From NCBI GenBank assembly GCA_020650975.1, contig JAIPMN010005587.1, positions 1 to 42,806 of the forward strand: a stretch of 42,806 nt of DNA. The letters are read 5' to 3'. This stretch comes from Apostichopus californicus. Taxonomy: Eukaryota; Echinodermata; Holothuroidea; Aspidochirotida; Stichopodidae. Below, piece by piece: positions 33,616 to 42,806 of this stretch. Under the pieces are notes generated by a model. That model was not told the DNA's origin and made no database searches. It worked only from the letters and a program-made list of their open reading frames with translations. A program made the position numbers and the translations under genes. Numbering within the stretch: position 1 is the first letter of the stretch; each line of letters opens with the position of its first letter.

Positions 33616-35079
33616 TGTATTATGTGTGATATATCGTATGAAAGTACCGTAACTGAGAATTAAGGTAATATGTAGATCATTTGTTAGCATTAATCAATAC
33701 AGGTTCCATTCTGTGCATATAGAGATCTGGGTAATTTTTCACTAATGTCAAAACATTGATGGGGAGGTAAGGAGAGGGAGCAGGGAGGGCGTTCTGATTT
33801 AAGTAAGGAAGTGTTTGCGGTTTGAAGTAAATGGTGAGCACTTAAAGATCAGTTTAATAAAGACTTCATAGATGGTCTGAGGCTCTGAGCTGATTTAAAC
33901 CAAGCTGATTAGTCATCATGTATATATACTGCAAAGTATAGATAGAAAGGTAGCTCCAATAACCTTGACAGTATATATTGCAGGTACTGTATATATGTAT
34001 TAGTTAGGGTAATTATATGCTTCTAAAGAAGTACGTACATCGATGGTCTGCCACATGTGGGTCGTGACACAAATGTTTGGGTCGTAAAATACTTGGTTGG
34101 GTCATAGGATCAATCCAGAAAATGCGGAAAAATTGTTAACTTATAATAAGTCAAGGTAATAAGTTGGACGTGTACGGTGGCCCTGTGTGCAAATGCTCTG
34201 GATTCTATTGTCAATTTTGCAAGCAAAGATAGACAAGCCTGTGGATAGGTAACAGATGAAACCATTGATAAATAAGGCAACCATATTCTACTAAACTTTT
34301 AATGATACAACTTGACCAAAGAAGGGAGAGGGAGGGGAGAGGTATGAAGCTAGAGGGGTAATTGGCCTAAAATGATTGCAGACTGCTGGTGTGTATAATA
34401 GTGTGAGCAGAGACACACTGTTGGCTTAATACCTACTGTATGGCTCATAGTGGTTGGTGATAGTGTTGTAATCGCTCAATTAAAATAGATACATGTAAAT
34501 TAAGGCATAGGTTCTTTGGGTGTTAAACACACAGTGGAGTTTCAAAGCAACCTAGTTAAAATTCAATGTAACCAGTGTTTTGGAGCAAAACCTAACTTCA
34601 TTAATATTCAAAGTACCTGGTCGACCAGACTACATGTTAGGTGTATTAATAGGTCTGACCACTATAGACTCTATGTACTGTTATTTATTCGTGATGTGTG
34701 ATGAATATATAAGAGTAAACTAGAGTTAATTTAATTATTTATTTTCCCTTGATGTGAAAGCTCACTATATTCAAGCTATTGAGTAAATTAAATTATTTAT
34801 AAATATGAAAATAAATGCAAAAAAAGAAAACAATTCCTTAAAAAAACTGTGGTTTTCATCAGTAAACTTAAGATTGTTACTGACGTACCTCATTGGAATT
34901 TTTTCAAACTTGACAAATGCTGACCAGTAGAACTGGTTAAAGTCGGATGTGTATATGTCGTAAGTGCATTTGACGTACATACATACAAACAACCTACACA
35001 GACCATCTAAAGTAGATGTACAAGACAGTATTATAATGGCTACTTTACAACCATTCCATTTAGTGATCGGAACCGACCT
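33616..35079. other. Non-coding sequence; weak hint of a hAT-type repeat
   Basis: CCACATGTGGGTCGTGACAC followed by TTTGGGTCGTAAAATAC (about 34051-34092) resembles the GGGTCG-rich ends of some hAT derivatives, but no second end is seen. A purine-rich tract lies at about 34318-34358. No exon recognised. Confidence 0.3.
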
Positions 35080-35420
35080 GTTTATGACAGGTTTGTGGGC
35101 TCGCAGTTACCTCGGAAAATGTAATCAAAGTGAATCCCGTGGAATAGAAGATGTTGTTTAGTAACGTCAGACAATTAAATCCCTAACTAAACAAGGAAAA
35201 AGGTCAGCGACGTGACAAAACCCACTCAAGAACCAAAAGAAAAGGCCACCGATGCTTGATTTATGGTGCTAAAGATTCTGAAAATGGAAAGAAAAACACC
35301 AAAACTTGTTGGCAGTCGGTTCAAATTTCAAAGTAGCTCAAATTTAAATGGATTGAGATGGAACTTATTGTTCGTAAATAATTAAGAAAAGCAGTAAATA
35401 ATCTCGATTGGAACTAGGGT
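35080..35420. promoter_or_regulatory. Candidate non-coding element
   Basis: More balanced composition with TCAGCGACGTGAC, ACAATTAAATCC and AATAATTAAG words, but no coding signal. Weak, composition-based call. Confidence 0.2.
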
Positions 35421-36005
35421 CGGTGACAACTTATCTTAAATTCCGTTGATGCATGCATGCAGATGGATGGAGGTGGGAATTTGAGGCCATAAGAGTTAGG
35501 GGTAAAGAGTCTCATTAAGGGTGTAGAAGGGAGCAGTAAACATAGGCAGAGCGATATTGCAAGGATAAAGGGTATAAACCTGTTATCACTGAGATATTTA
35601 TAAAAATACAATTTTTAATATCATTAGAAATTGCATAGAAAAATCATAGAAAAAAGTCCACTCTTGCTTGACCTTTGACATGGTGAATGACCCTTATGCA
35701 AAGTTGCATATATCAGTGTATTGGGAGTACAAGAATTATCTACAATTGGTAGTAATGTGTGGCTGACCATTAACCTGCCATGGCCACGCCCAACCTCTTC
35801 CCAGTGCTCTCCCTCGATTCACCCACCTAAATGTATGTCAGATTCACCTTTTGATTTCCACATTCTCGTATCAATAAAACTGCTGTAACATGAATTATGC
35901 ACATTTATACTGGGTTTTGTTTCTTCTATCAAGGAATATAATATTATGTATCGTTCTGACTGCATGAAAGCAAGTGCTACATATATACTTAGTGCATTCA
36001 CATGA
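35421..36005. other. Non-coding, nothing recognised
   Basis: A short ATGC repeat (GATGCATGCATGCAG) lies near 35449. The minus frames at 35414 and 35819 have no motif. Confidence 0.4.
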
Positions 36006-36380
36006 AAACCTTGATCCAGAGAACGGCAGATTGCGTTCCCCGTAAGATCACAAACAGCGAAACGAGATTCCGAAATAAGATAAGATGAAGACTGCAGCTG
36101 GGTAGACTAAATGTCATATTGATTTAATTAAGGCCGCCTTTATTGAAAAACGCCATGCGGTCTGACTAGGTCATAATATATATATATACTTTTATGACAT
36201 ATTTGGACAGATATGGAAATTTGAAAAGATAGCAAGAAAACTAGGGACCCCCGTAGTTGGCTAAAGCCTGTAAGTTTATTTTAAGCATAGTCGTATCGAT
36301 ATGGTGATTAATTTTTGGACAGCCGAAACGTTTCGTCTTTTCGTCTTTTATCAGTTTATGGTCACATGAGCATTAGAGCA
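36006..36380. promoter_or_regulatory. Candidate non-coding element
   Basis: It contains CpG clusters (GAACGGCAGATTGCGTTCC, GCCGAAACGTTTCGTC), TTTAATTAAGGCCGCC and TGATTAAT. It is unlike the AT-rich flanks, and no frame has a motif. Confidence 0.25.
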
Positions 36381-38954
36381 AATGACAGGGTCCTGAAAAG
36401 TTTAAACCCTGGGAAATTTCCTTTTTGTCAGGGTATATCTGCAAATTATTCGGAGTGGACCACCGCAAGGTATTAGTGAAGCGTGATGTAAACTTAAACA
36501 GCATGCCGTTTGAATTTCATTTAACTGTACATATTGTAATATTTATCCACATTTATAAAAGTTTGAAATTTAAACAAATGTTACACTATCAATAGGATAT
36601 AACCATTTTATTATTATATAGATGTTTTCAGGATTAGAAAGAAGCAATATTTTGATGCTATCAGCTGATGAAAAAATATACATGTATTTTTTTGTAATAA
36701 ATTGATTCAGGAAATGAAATTTGAATCTATATATTATAAGCTAAAAAAATAATGAACTAATTTAGTTGATTGTTGATGTGTATTGAGCACTTTTGCAACA
36801 GGAAGTGAACATCTGAATCTTTGTTATATTTATATATATGTACTCAATTCTGTATAAACACTTGTCTCCTAATCACATCACATACAATATCATTAATTGG
36901 CAATTTATCCTAATTTGTGTACACCCTTTAAGCAATGCATCACCTGATCGAAAGAACGAGGACAGAGACTTTCGTAGCCATTTTGGAGTGTTTCGTGGAC
37001 AAGTACGATAAAGATAATGGCGAGGTTTGGTGTATCCCTTTGAGTTAAACACTTCTTGCAAGGTCATCAGACTCCCCATACATTCCCCATGCACTCTCAA
37101 TGTTTTGAAGTAGTAATTGTTAGTCATTAATGTAACCTGTTCAAATCTTCAGGTTACACTAGATGTTGAGTCTATGTTCTCAATCAACTGTAGTTGTCCC
37201 AGGAACTGTACAATGACACAGTGTTTGTGTCTGCTACCAAGTATAATGGCTTCTATATAAACTCCGCCAGTAACAATTGCAAGACAAATATCGAAGCAAC
37301 TCAGTTAGGCCACAATTGTATCGTGTTTTGGGAGAGACGTCTTGAAAAGGGGGGAATAATTCTTTGAAAAATGCTTAACTTTCAGCTCTAACTTTAACTT
37401 TCCCGCTGCATGTAGTAACCATACTTTTCTATGATATATGACTCATTCACTGGTACTTATTAAAGTCATAAAATAAAGACACCATCAGAGGCAAAATTCT
37501 GGGAATCTTCAAAATAGCAGCTTGTGGTGCTGTGTTTGATACTGTACGGTACATTAACAAAAACGACGTTTAACTCTGGTTTTGGGAATTATTAACAAGT
37601 TATGGAGGAGTATTCAGTAGTTGATGATGAAATCGCAAAAACGAAATGAATTTCAAGAGCACAATCATGCTTACTTTGTACTTGCTGCAATAGTTACACG
37701 TGTGGACAGTGCAACATTACAGGTAAATTGCAAACGTGTTGCAAGACAATGTTATACATTGTTTAATATGGATCATGGTGTATATGTTCTCTGTACTTAG
37801 CTTATGACCTCACATACATGTACTAAATATGTGTACATCAGCATGACTATACACTTTTAGCCTATTTCTCTTTGATGTATGAAAATGAACTTCAAAATTC
37901 AGACTATTTGAACTGGCTAACTGCCAGTGGATTTTGCCATCCGCCATATAAAGCAATACTTGCATTTTTCTGCCAGCATAAACTTAGATCATACTTTGTG
38001 GTTTTGGTTCAGTAGGAATTTGATTTTTAGCGAGTAACCTTTTTCTTGGGATTGGTATATTTTGGAAATTGGCTAAAATTTGTGAAATTCGAAGCCTGAA
38101 ATCTTGAATAGGCGTGACAGTTATTATGCAGGGCAGGTTTTGAGTATCTTTTTGGTTGTCCCTGGAATTTCCAGGCCTCACTGTAATTGGTTGTCCGAAA
38201 GAAAATCTAGCAAAATAATCAATAAATTTATCCATAAATTGATCAATATGCACACTGTTGGAGAGATGTGAAGGTTAATTGGTGAATAGAACACCCTATA
38301 GCTTTGGGCCAGTCGAACTCCCCTTCTGGTAAATCACATGCCTAGGCTACTGGTCACTAGTTATGTTTGGTATTTCAGCCTAGTTTACAATGAAATTTGA
38401 ATTTGATGTGAAAAATAACTATAAGCTGATTTTGGTTGTCTGAACAGAAATTTGGGTCGTCTTGGATGACCAGATAACCGAGCGATCATTACAAATTTGC
38501 CCTGGTGTGCATGTTTATACTACAAATCTTCAAACATCATCAATGAGTAAAAAATGGTTCTATAATGTACAGGCTATTAAGTTTAATTAAAATGGAATTT
38601 TAGCTTTGACTTGCAATATAAATGTCAGTTTTGCTTAATTTTCTTAGCCAAATCTGATGGAAGAGATACCATTGCAATGTTTTTGCAATTATACTTCACA
38701 AATCTATTTGGTATTTGTAAAGGAACATTAAATTTCTTTAGGAAATAAACCTTTACTTTTTGTTCAGTTTTTCAATGGCCCTACATATATATTGAATATA
38801 TCTGAATATCTCTGAGCCTCATATAATTTTAATTCAATCTATTACTGTTGTTACATTGTGAGGTTTTTTAATCTGTCGTTCCTTGCAAGTCAACCCCGAG
38901 TCCTGTGTTAATTAAAAGGAGCTGTTAAGCCATATGTCATTCTACTTTGCATCG
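36381..38954. other. Long non-coding stretch, no gene recognised
   Basis: The minus frames 36873-37127 and 37984-38253 (84 and 89 codons) have no recognisable domain. TTGGTTGTC recurs at about 38151, 38187 and 38433, hinting at a decayed repeat at 37880-38520. I cannot name it. Confidence 0.35.
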
Positions 38955-39020
38955 TTAATAATAATAAATGTGACTTATATAGCACCAAATCAGTAGACAA
39001 AAGTCACTGCTCAAGCTATC
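38955..39020 (-). mobile_element. LINE-type 3' tail fragment
   Basis: On the minus strand this reads TTGAGCAGTGACTTTTG, then GGTGCTATATAAGTCAC and ATTTATTATTATTAAC. The layout (GCTATATAA plus an ATT tail) is the same as at 26046 and, on plus, 13950-13983. Only the last ~65 bases are identifiable. Confidence 0.55.
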
Positions 39021-39039
39021 CACCTTTCTTACTATTTTT

Positions 39040-39470
39040 ATGTGCATTTATGGTACTTTTCAATTTCCGAGACTGTTTGTGACTGGTATACTCATGTCTA
39101 ATTCATTTAAAACATTCAAGCATGTATTTTATGAGTCATTAGCTAACAGATTTATGACGTATTTTAGTCCTCACATTTCCAACATTAATTACATCGTCAT
39201 GACAGCCGGTCTTTTAATATATCCTAATATGCAGAGGTTTCGTAAAAACAAAAGAAAAAAAAAAGTTCGTCGCCCTATTGAACCAATTAGAATCTCTGCA
39301 AAGTCAGGTTTCCCGTTAACTAAGTCTAGAGTCAACATGTGTGCTGGTATTTCTCAAGATCAACCTCGCCGAAATAAGCCGATATCTTTTCTCTTTGATT
39401 TCGAAAGAGTCAATTTCAATTTAATCACGAGCCATCTAAGTTGGATGTACTTTGCGCAGGATTAAGCTCC
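39040..39470. other. 141-codon frame or candidate conserved non-coding element; undecided
   Basis: The plus frame 39040-39465 begins with ATG and encodes a basic product with a RFRKNKRKKKVRRP cluster at about residues 67-80. That cluster comes from an A-rich tract. I recognise no family, signal peptide or splice-bounded domain. The DNA also holds many homeobox-like words (CATTAGC, CATTAATTAC, CAATTTAATC) and several CpG, so a regulatory element is at least as likely as a gene. Confidence 0.25.
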
Positions 39471-40039
39471 AAATGCTATGTTATTTCTGTGTCTACGTAG
39501 AAACCAGATCTAAAAGTACAAACCTAAGTTGTTTTTTTCCGAATTAGATCAGAATTTGTTCACACTGTACTTTTGGACGGTTACAGCTACCATATAGGCA
39601 GTATATATTTATATTACCTGACTAGGAACAATTTGTCTGTGCTGCATGATACGTGTACTGCACACAGAGTGGATACACTATTAAATATGAACAGTTGTCT
39701 CATTGCTACCAGCAGGAATCTTTTAAATGAAAACCGACAAAAATCATCAGTTCAAAATTGTCAATTTTCAAGAGGTTGATGGGAGGAATTGATGGCGATG
39801 GAGATAATAATTGTATACGTATATCGTATTAATCAATCTTGTAGATTTGCTGTGGTTATGTTTTGTATTCTCACTGATGAATCGATATAAGATATCCTTC
39901 TGTTTATGCATTACTACCTCCCCCATCCTTGTATGCGTTTATCCCATTTGAAAATCAGCCCTTTAGTAAGACTGCCGTTCATTTTTCGCCACTGGCCACT
40001 TTTGCACCTTTCAAGGTTTAATATTAGTCTGGAACATTA
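39471..40039. other. Non-coding, nothing recognised
   Basis: The short plus frame 39573-39779 lacks any motif. Confidence 0.4.
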
Positions 40040-40690
40040 GCCTGTGTGTTACGTAATCAATTCGCCAAGCCTAGCAAAGGGAATGATCATGGAAAAGTCA
40101 CTTCCTCAGCTCAAATTTCCCCCGATCTACTGCGAGAGCCTATTCAAATGCCCAAGGCAGGTAAACTGTTATGGCAGTGGTATTAAAGGGCACACTTTCA
40201 AATACATGTCCTCTTTAAGGGTTACCGGCATATTCCTTGTATCTGCATTCAGAGTTCCACGTACCATTCTCAATCAATTCACATCTCTTAAATCCTGTTG
40301 ATTTCTACTCTAAAGTACCATTATATATTTTTTTTAATTGGTTTCTGATAATACAGGGCTATCAAAATATATTTTAGTTTGTCTGTTTACACTAGCAGAA
40401 TCAACCTGTCCACTTAGGGTCTCAGTCCTGACTCTAACTAGCATATTTTAAACTGTGCAAATGGTCACACCCTTCGATTTTGTACCGTTCTCTAAGATCA
40501 TGTGTTGTTCGCTTTCCCAAGGGACTCGCGATATTTACTTTTAGAGGTGACAACGTCACGGACACACTGTGACAGTCTTGATGTAACGAGACCAGGTTTG
40601 AGAGTGGATCAGCTAAGTTATAGATCGGTTTTTCTTTTAGTGGCCAGGCTCTAAATCTTGGTAGAGACTTCATAAAAAGTGTACCTTCCA
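40040..40690. promoter_or_regulatory. Candidate non-coding element, two parts
   Basis: Parts at about 40040-40300 and 40440-40690 are more balanced and more CpG-rich than the flanks (CCGATCTACTGCGAG; GGGACTCGCGATATT; CAACGTCACGGAC). Each is crossed by an 85-codon frame (plus and minus respectively) with no recognisable domain. Inference from composition only. Confidence 0.25.
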
Positions 40691-41340
40691 CGATCTAGAT
40701 GTGTCCCTTCTTTATTTTTACTATCTTTAGACACATTTACGAATGATTCTAAGTTACATGTGACTCATATCCTTGAATTTTCAAGTACTCCATTATGATG
40801 TAATAAAGGGCAAAAGAATTGTACTTGTACTTTGCACCCCAAATTAGTCACTATTGATTCAAGAAGTGCTACTGTGTTTAGTTCTGGATCTGCAGGTTGT
40901 ACATAAATTAAAGAAGTATACAACTGAAATGTAGGAAACTAGAAAAACTAGGAAAATCAAAATCAGTAGCATAGAATTATTTCTAAAATTTCCAACCCCC
41001 AACTGGGACACTCTGGGAGAGAAGTTGTTTTAGCTAGATACTGAAAATACTACCAATTTATGGTGCATTTAGAAAACGTAAAATATCAAGGAATAGCTGC
41101 GTTTGTTGCATGTCAGATATTTCCCATGAGTCAAACATCTCAGAAGAACATGTAGAGCTAAAATGGCTAAAATGTCAATCATAATAAAATCTGAAGAATT
41201 TTGTAGTAACCACTTTAGTTGGATCCTGACATTCTACAATATTCCCAGGAAGCAAAGCTTAGTGGAAGAGGAAAAAGAAAAGATGTTGGCCATCACTGTA
41301 TTTAGAAACAGGTAGCTGCTGAACATGGCAAAGTTCAGCA
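40691..41340. other. Non-coding, nothing recognised
   Basis: AT-rich and CpG-poor; no open frame or repeat of note. Confidence 0.4.
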
Positions 41341-42262
41341 CTGACCAAGCAGCTATTAAACTTACACACTTGATCAAACGATTTATGCAACAATTTTGTG
41401 TAAATACATATTAAACAGTGATACCTCTAGATATTAAGCTAACACACTTGATCAAACAATTTATGCAACAGATTTGTGTTAATACATATCAGTTAAATAC
41501 CTCTAGATATTAAACTCACACACTTGATCAAACAATTTATGCAACAGATTTGTGTTAATACATATCAGTGATACCTCTAGATATTAAGCTAACACACTTG
41601 ATCAAACAATTTATGCAACAGATTTGTGTTAATACATATCAGTTAAATACCTCTAGATATTAAACTCACACACTTGATCAAACAATTTATGCAACAGATT
41701 TGTGTTAATACATATCAGTGATACCTCTAGATATTAAGCTAACACACTTGATCAAACAATTTATGCAACAGATTTGTGTTAATACATATCAGTTAAATAC
41801 CTCTAGATATTAAACTCACACACTTGATCAAACAATTTTTGCAACAGATTTGTGTTAATACATAACAGTGATACCTCTAGATATTTAGCTTACACACTTG
41901 ATCAAACTATTTATGCAACAGTTTTGAGTTAATACATAATGTCAGTAAAATACCTCTATCTATTGAACTTACACACTTGATCAAACAATTTATGCAACAG
42001 ATTTGTGTTAATACATATCAGTGATACCTCTAGATATTAAACTCACACACTTGATCAAACAATTTATGCAACAGATTTGTGTTAATATATTAAACAGTTA
42101 TACCTCTAGATATTAAACTCACACACTTGATCAAACAATTTATGCAACAGATTTGTGTTTTATATCAGTGAAATACCTCTAGATATTAAACTTGCACACT
42201 TGATCAAACAGTTTATGCAACAGATTTGTGTTAATACATATCAGTGATACCTCTAGATAGCC
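41341..42262. repeat. ~75-bp satellite, 12 copies, with a 150-bp dimeric higher-order core
   Basis: The anchor CACACTTGATCAAAC-like word occurs at 41365, 41443, 41519, 41593, 41669, 41743, 41819, 41893, 41972, 42046, 42122 and 42195. Inside 41443-41893 two monomer types alternate: one ends CAGTTAAATACC and the other CAGTGATACC, with AAGCTAAC versus AAACTCAC at the joints. This gives an exact 150-bp period for three nearly identical dimers. Outer copies are more diverged and the spacing varies (73-79 bp). Each unit has the palindrome TTGATCAA and CTCTAGATATT. It is essentially free of CpG. Confidence 0.95.
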
Positions 42263-42309
42263 TTCAAGTGACTGACAGATTCAGAAACCACCACAAAAAA
42301 AAAGATTGT

Positions 42310-42342
42310 GGGGCAGGGGGGGATGGGGAGGGAGGGGATGGG
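42310..42342 (+). other. G-quadruplex-prone tract
   Basis: Successive GGGG, GGGGGGG, GGGG, GGG, GGGG and GGG runs with 1-2 base loops directly follow the satellite and an A-rich stretch. Confidence 0.75.
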
Positions 42343-42806
42343 TCTATACATCTTGGAACTGTACCCAGTTGTTTAATTATCACATGTTACAATATATTTG
42401 TTACTTGTTAGAGCAAAATAAACCTTGGCAGCTAATTTTAAGTGACCGAAACAATTTCAGAAGTGGTCAGGCCCTCCCTAGCTACCGTACTCCCCCTGTG
42501 CGTCTTCAAGTTTTCCTGTAACACTTACTTATAACCATGTGGTTGGTAATTAATACCCAAACATAAAGCAGTGTCACCCTCCTTCTTTACTTCTTCACCT
42601 GGTCTGTACTTTTTATTGTTCTGCTTTTATTAACTTGCTTAATTGAAATTATATACATACTTGTATGTTACTTTAATTTGTATGTATTTCTCTATAACAA
42701 AATGCACATACTTGGTAATCAACACGTTTTATTGTCCCCGTGATAATGACGAATAATTTTTGGGTTTCTGATGGCCAGCTAAGATTTTCCCCGTCTTGAT
42801 TATACG
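42343..42806. other. Non-coding end of window
   Basis: A 71-codon frame (42306-42521) begins in the G-rich tract and has no motif. No feature recognised up to the end. Confidence 0.4.

Noticed and set aside
34051..34092. hAT transposon end with GGGTCG motifs
   Set aside because: Only one possible end is visible, with no matching inverted partner or target-site duplication.
41341..42262. CRISPR-like or replication-origin iteron array
   Set aside because: Units are contiguous, with no spacers, and the rest of the window is animal-type DNA; a satellite explains it.

Overview
This is AT-rich animal nuclear DNA with almost no coding sequence. The best clue to its origin is one immunoglobulin V-set exon (1591-1938) bounded by consensus splice sites in symmetric phase 1. 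Its 'TSGDFNITEDGGLVIN...EGSYVCQV' pattern resembles Ig-domain proteins I recall from echinoderms. Together with LINE tails of the 'GCGCTATATAAAT + (ATT)n' kind, a tRNA-derived SINE and a hAT-like element, this suggests a marine invertebrate deuterostome, most likely an echinoderm and possibly a sea cucumber. That assignment is inference; no searches were run.

Layout. 0-1 kb: a decayed non-autonomous hAT-like element. 1.6-2.15 kb: the Ig exon, whose 5' splice site lies in a 53-58 bp unit repeated four times in tandem. 2.2-42.8 kb: no further exon I can defend, so this is either a very long intron or a gene desert beside the Ig gene. It holds many tandem repeats: a ~120-bp higher-order repeat at 5.9-6.7 kb, a 21-bp minisatellite at 9.4-9.7 kb, diverged duplications at 12.4-13.1 kb and 19.2-19.5 kb, an irregular ~265-440 bp repeat at 24.9-26.9 kb, and a ~75-bp satellite with a 150-bp dimeric higher-order period at 41.3-42.3 kb. 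Retroelement remnants are a CR1-like LINE 3' end (13.7-14.0 kb), an L1/Tx1-like LINE C-terminus (31.5-31.8 kb, minus), two copies of one tRNA-SINE (17.7 and 33.4 kb, minus) and two more LINE-type tails (26.05 and 38.96 kb, minus).

Between the repeats are islands of CpG-dense, more balanced sequence (notably 6.74-7.15, 10.1-10.6, 23.7-24.2 and 27.5-28.05 kb; weaker at 3.4, 18.0, 22.1, 35.1-36.4, 39.0 and 40.0 kb). They look unlike the AT-rich surroundings and are candidate regulatory or conserved non-coding elements. This rests on composition only.

Singular structures are a perfect spacerless 76-bp palindrome (24385-24460) just downstream of a 54-A run, a 32-G run (4444-4475), a cluster of 13 GATC sites in about 250 bp (23011-23262), and a 10-N gap (31113-31122) flanked by the same ~82 bp on both sides, which is almost certainly an unmerged contig overlap. 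I found no tRNA, rRNA or snRNA gene and no CRISPR array. I see no evidence for a multi-gene system here.
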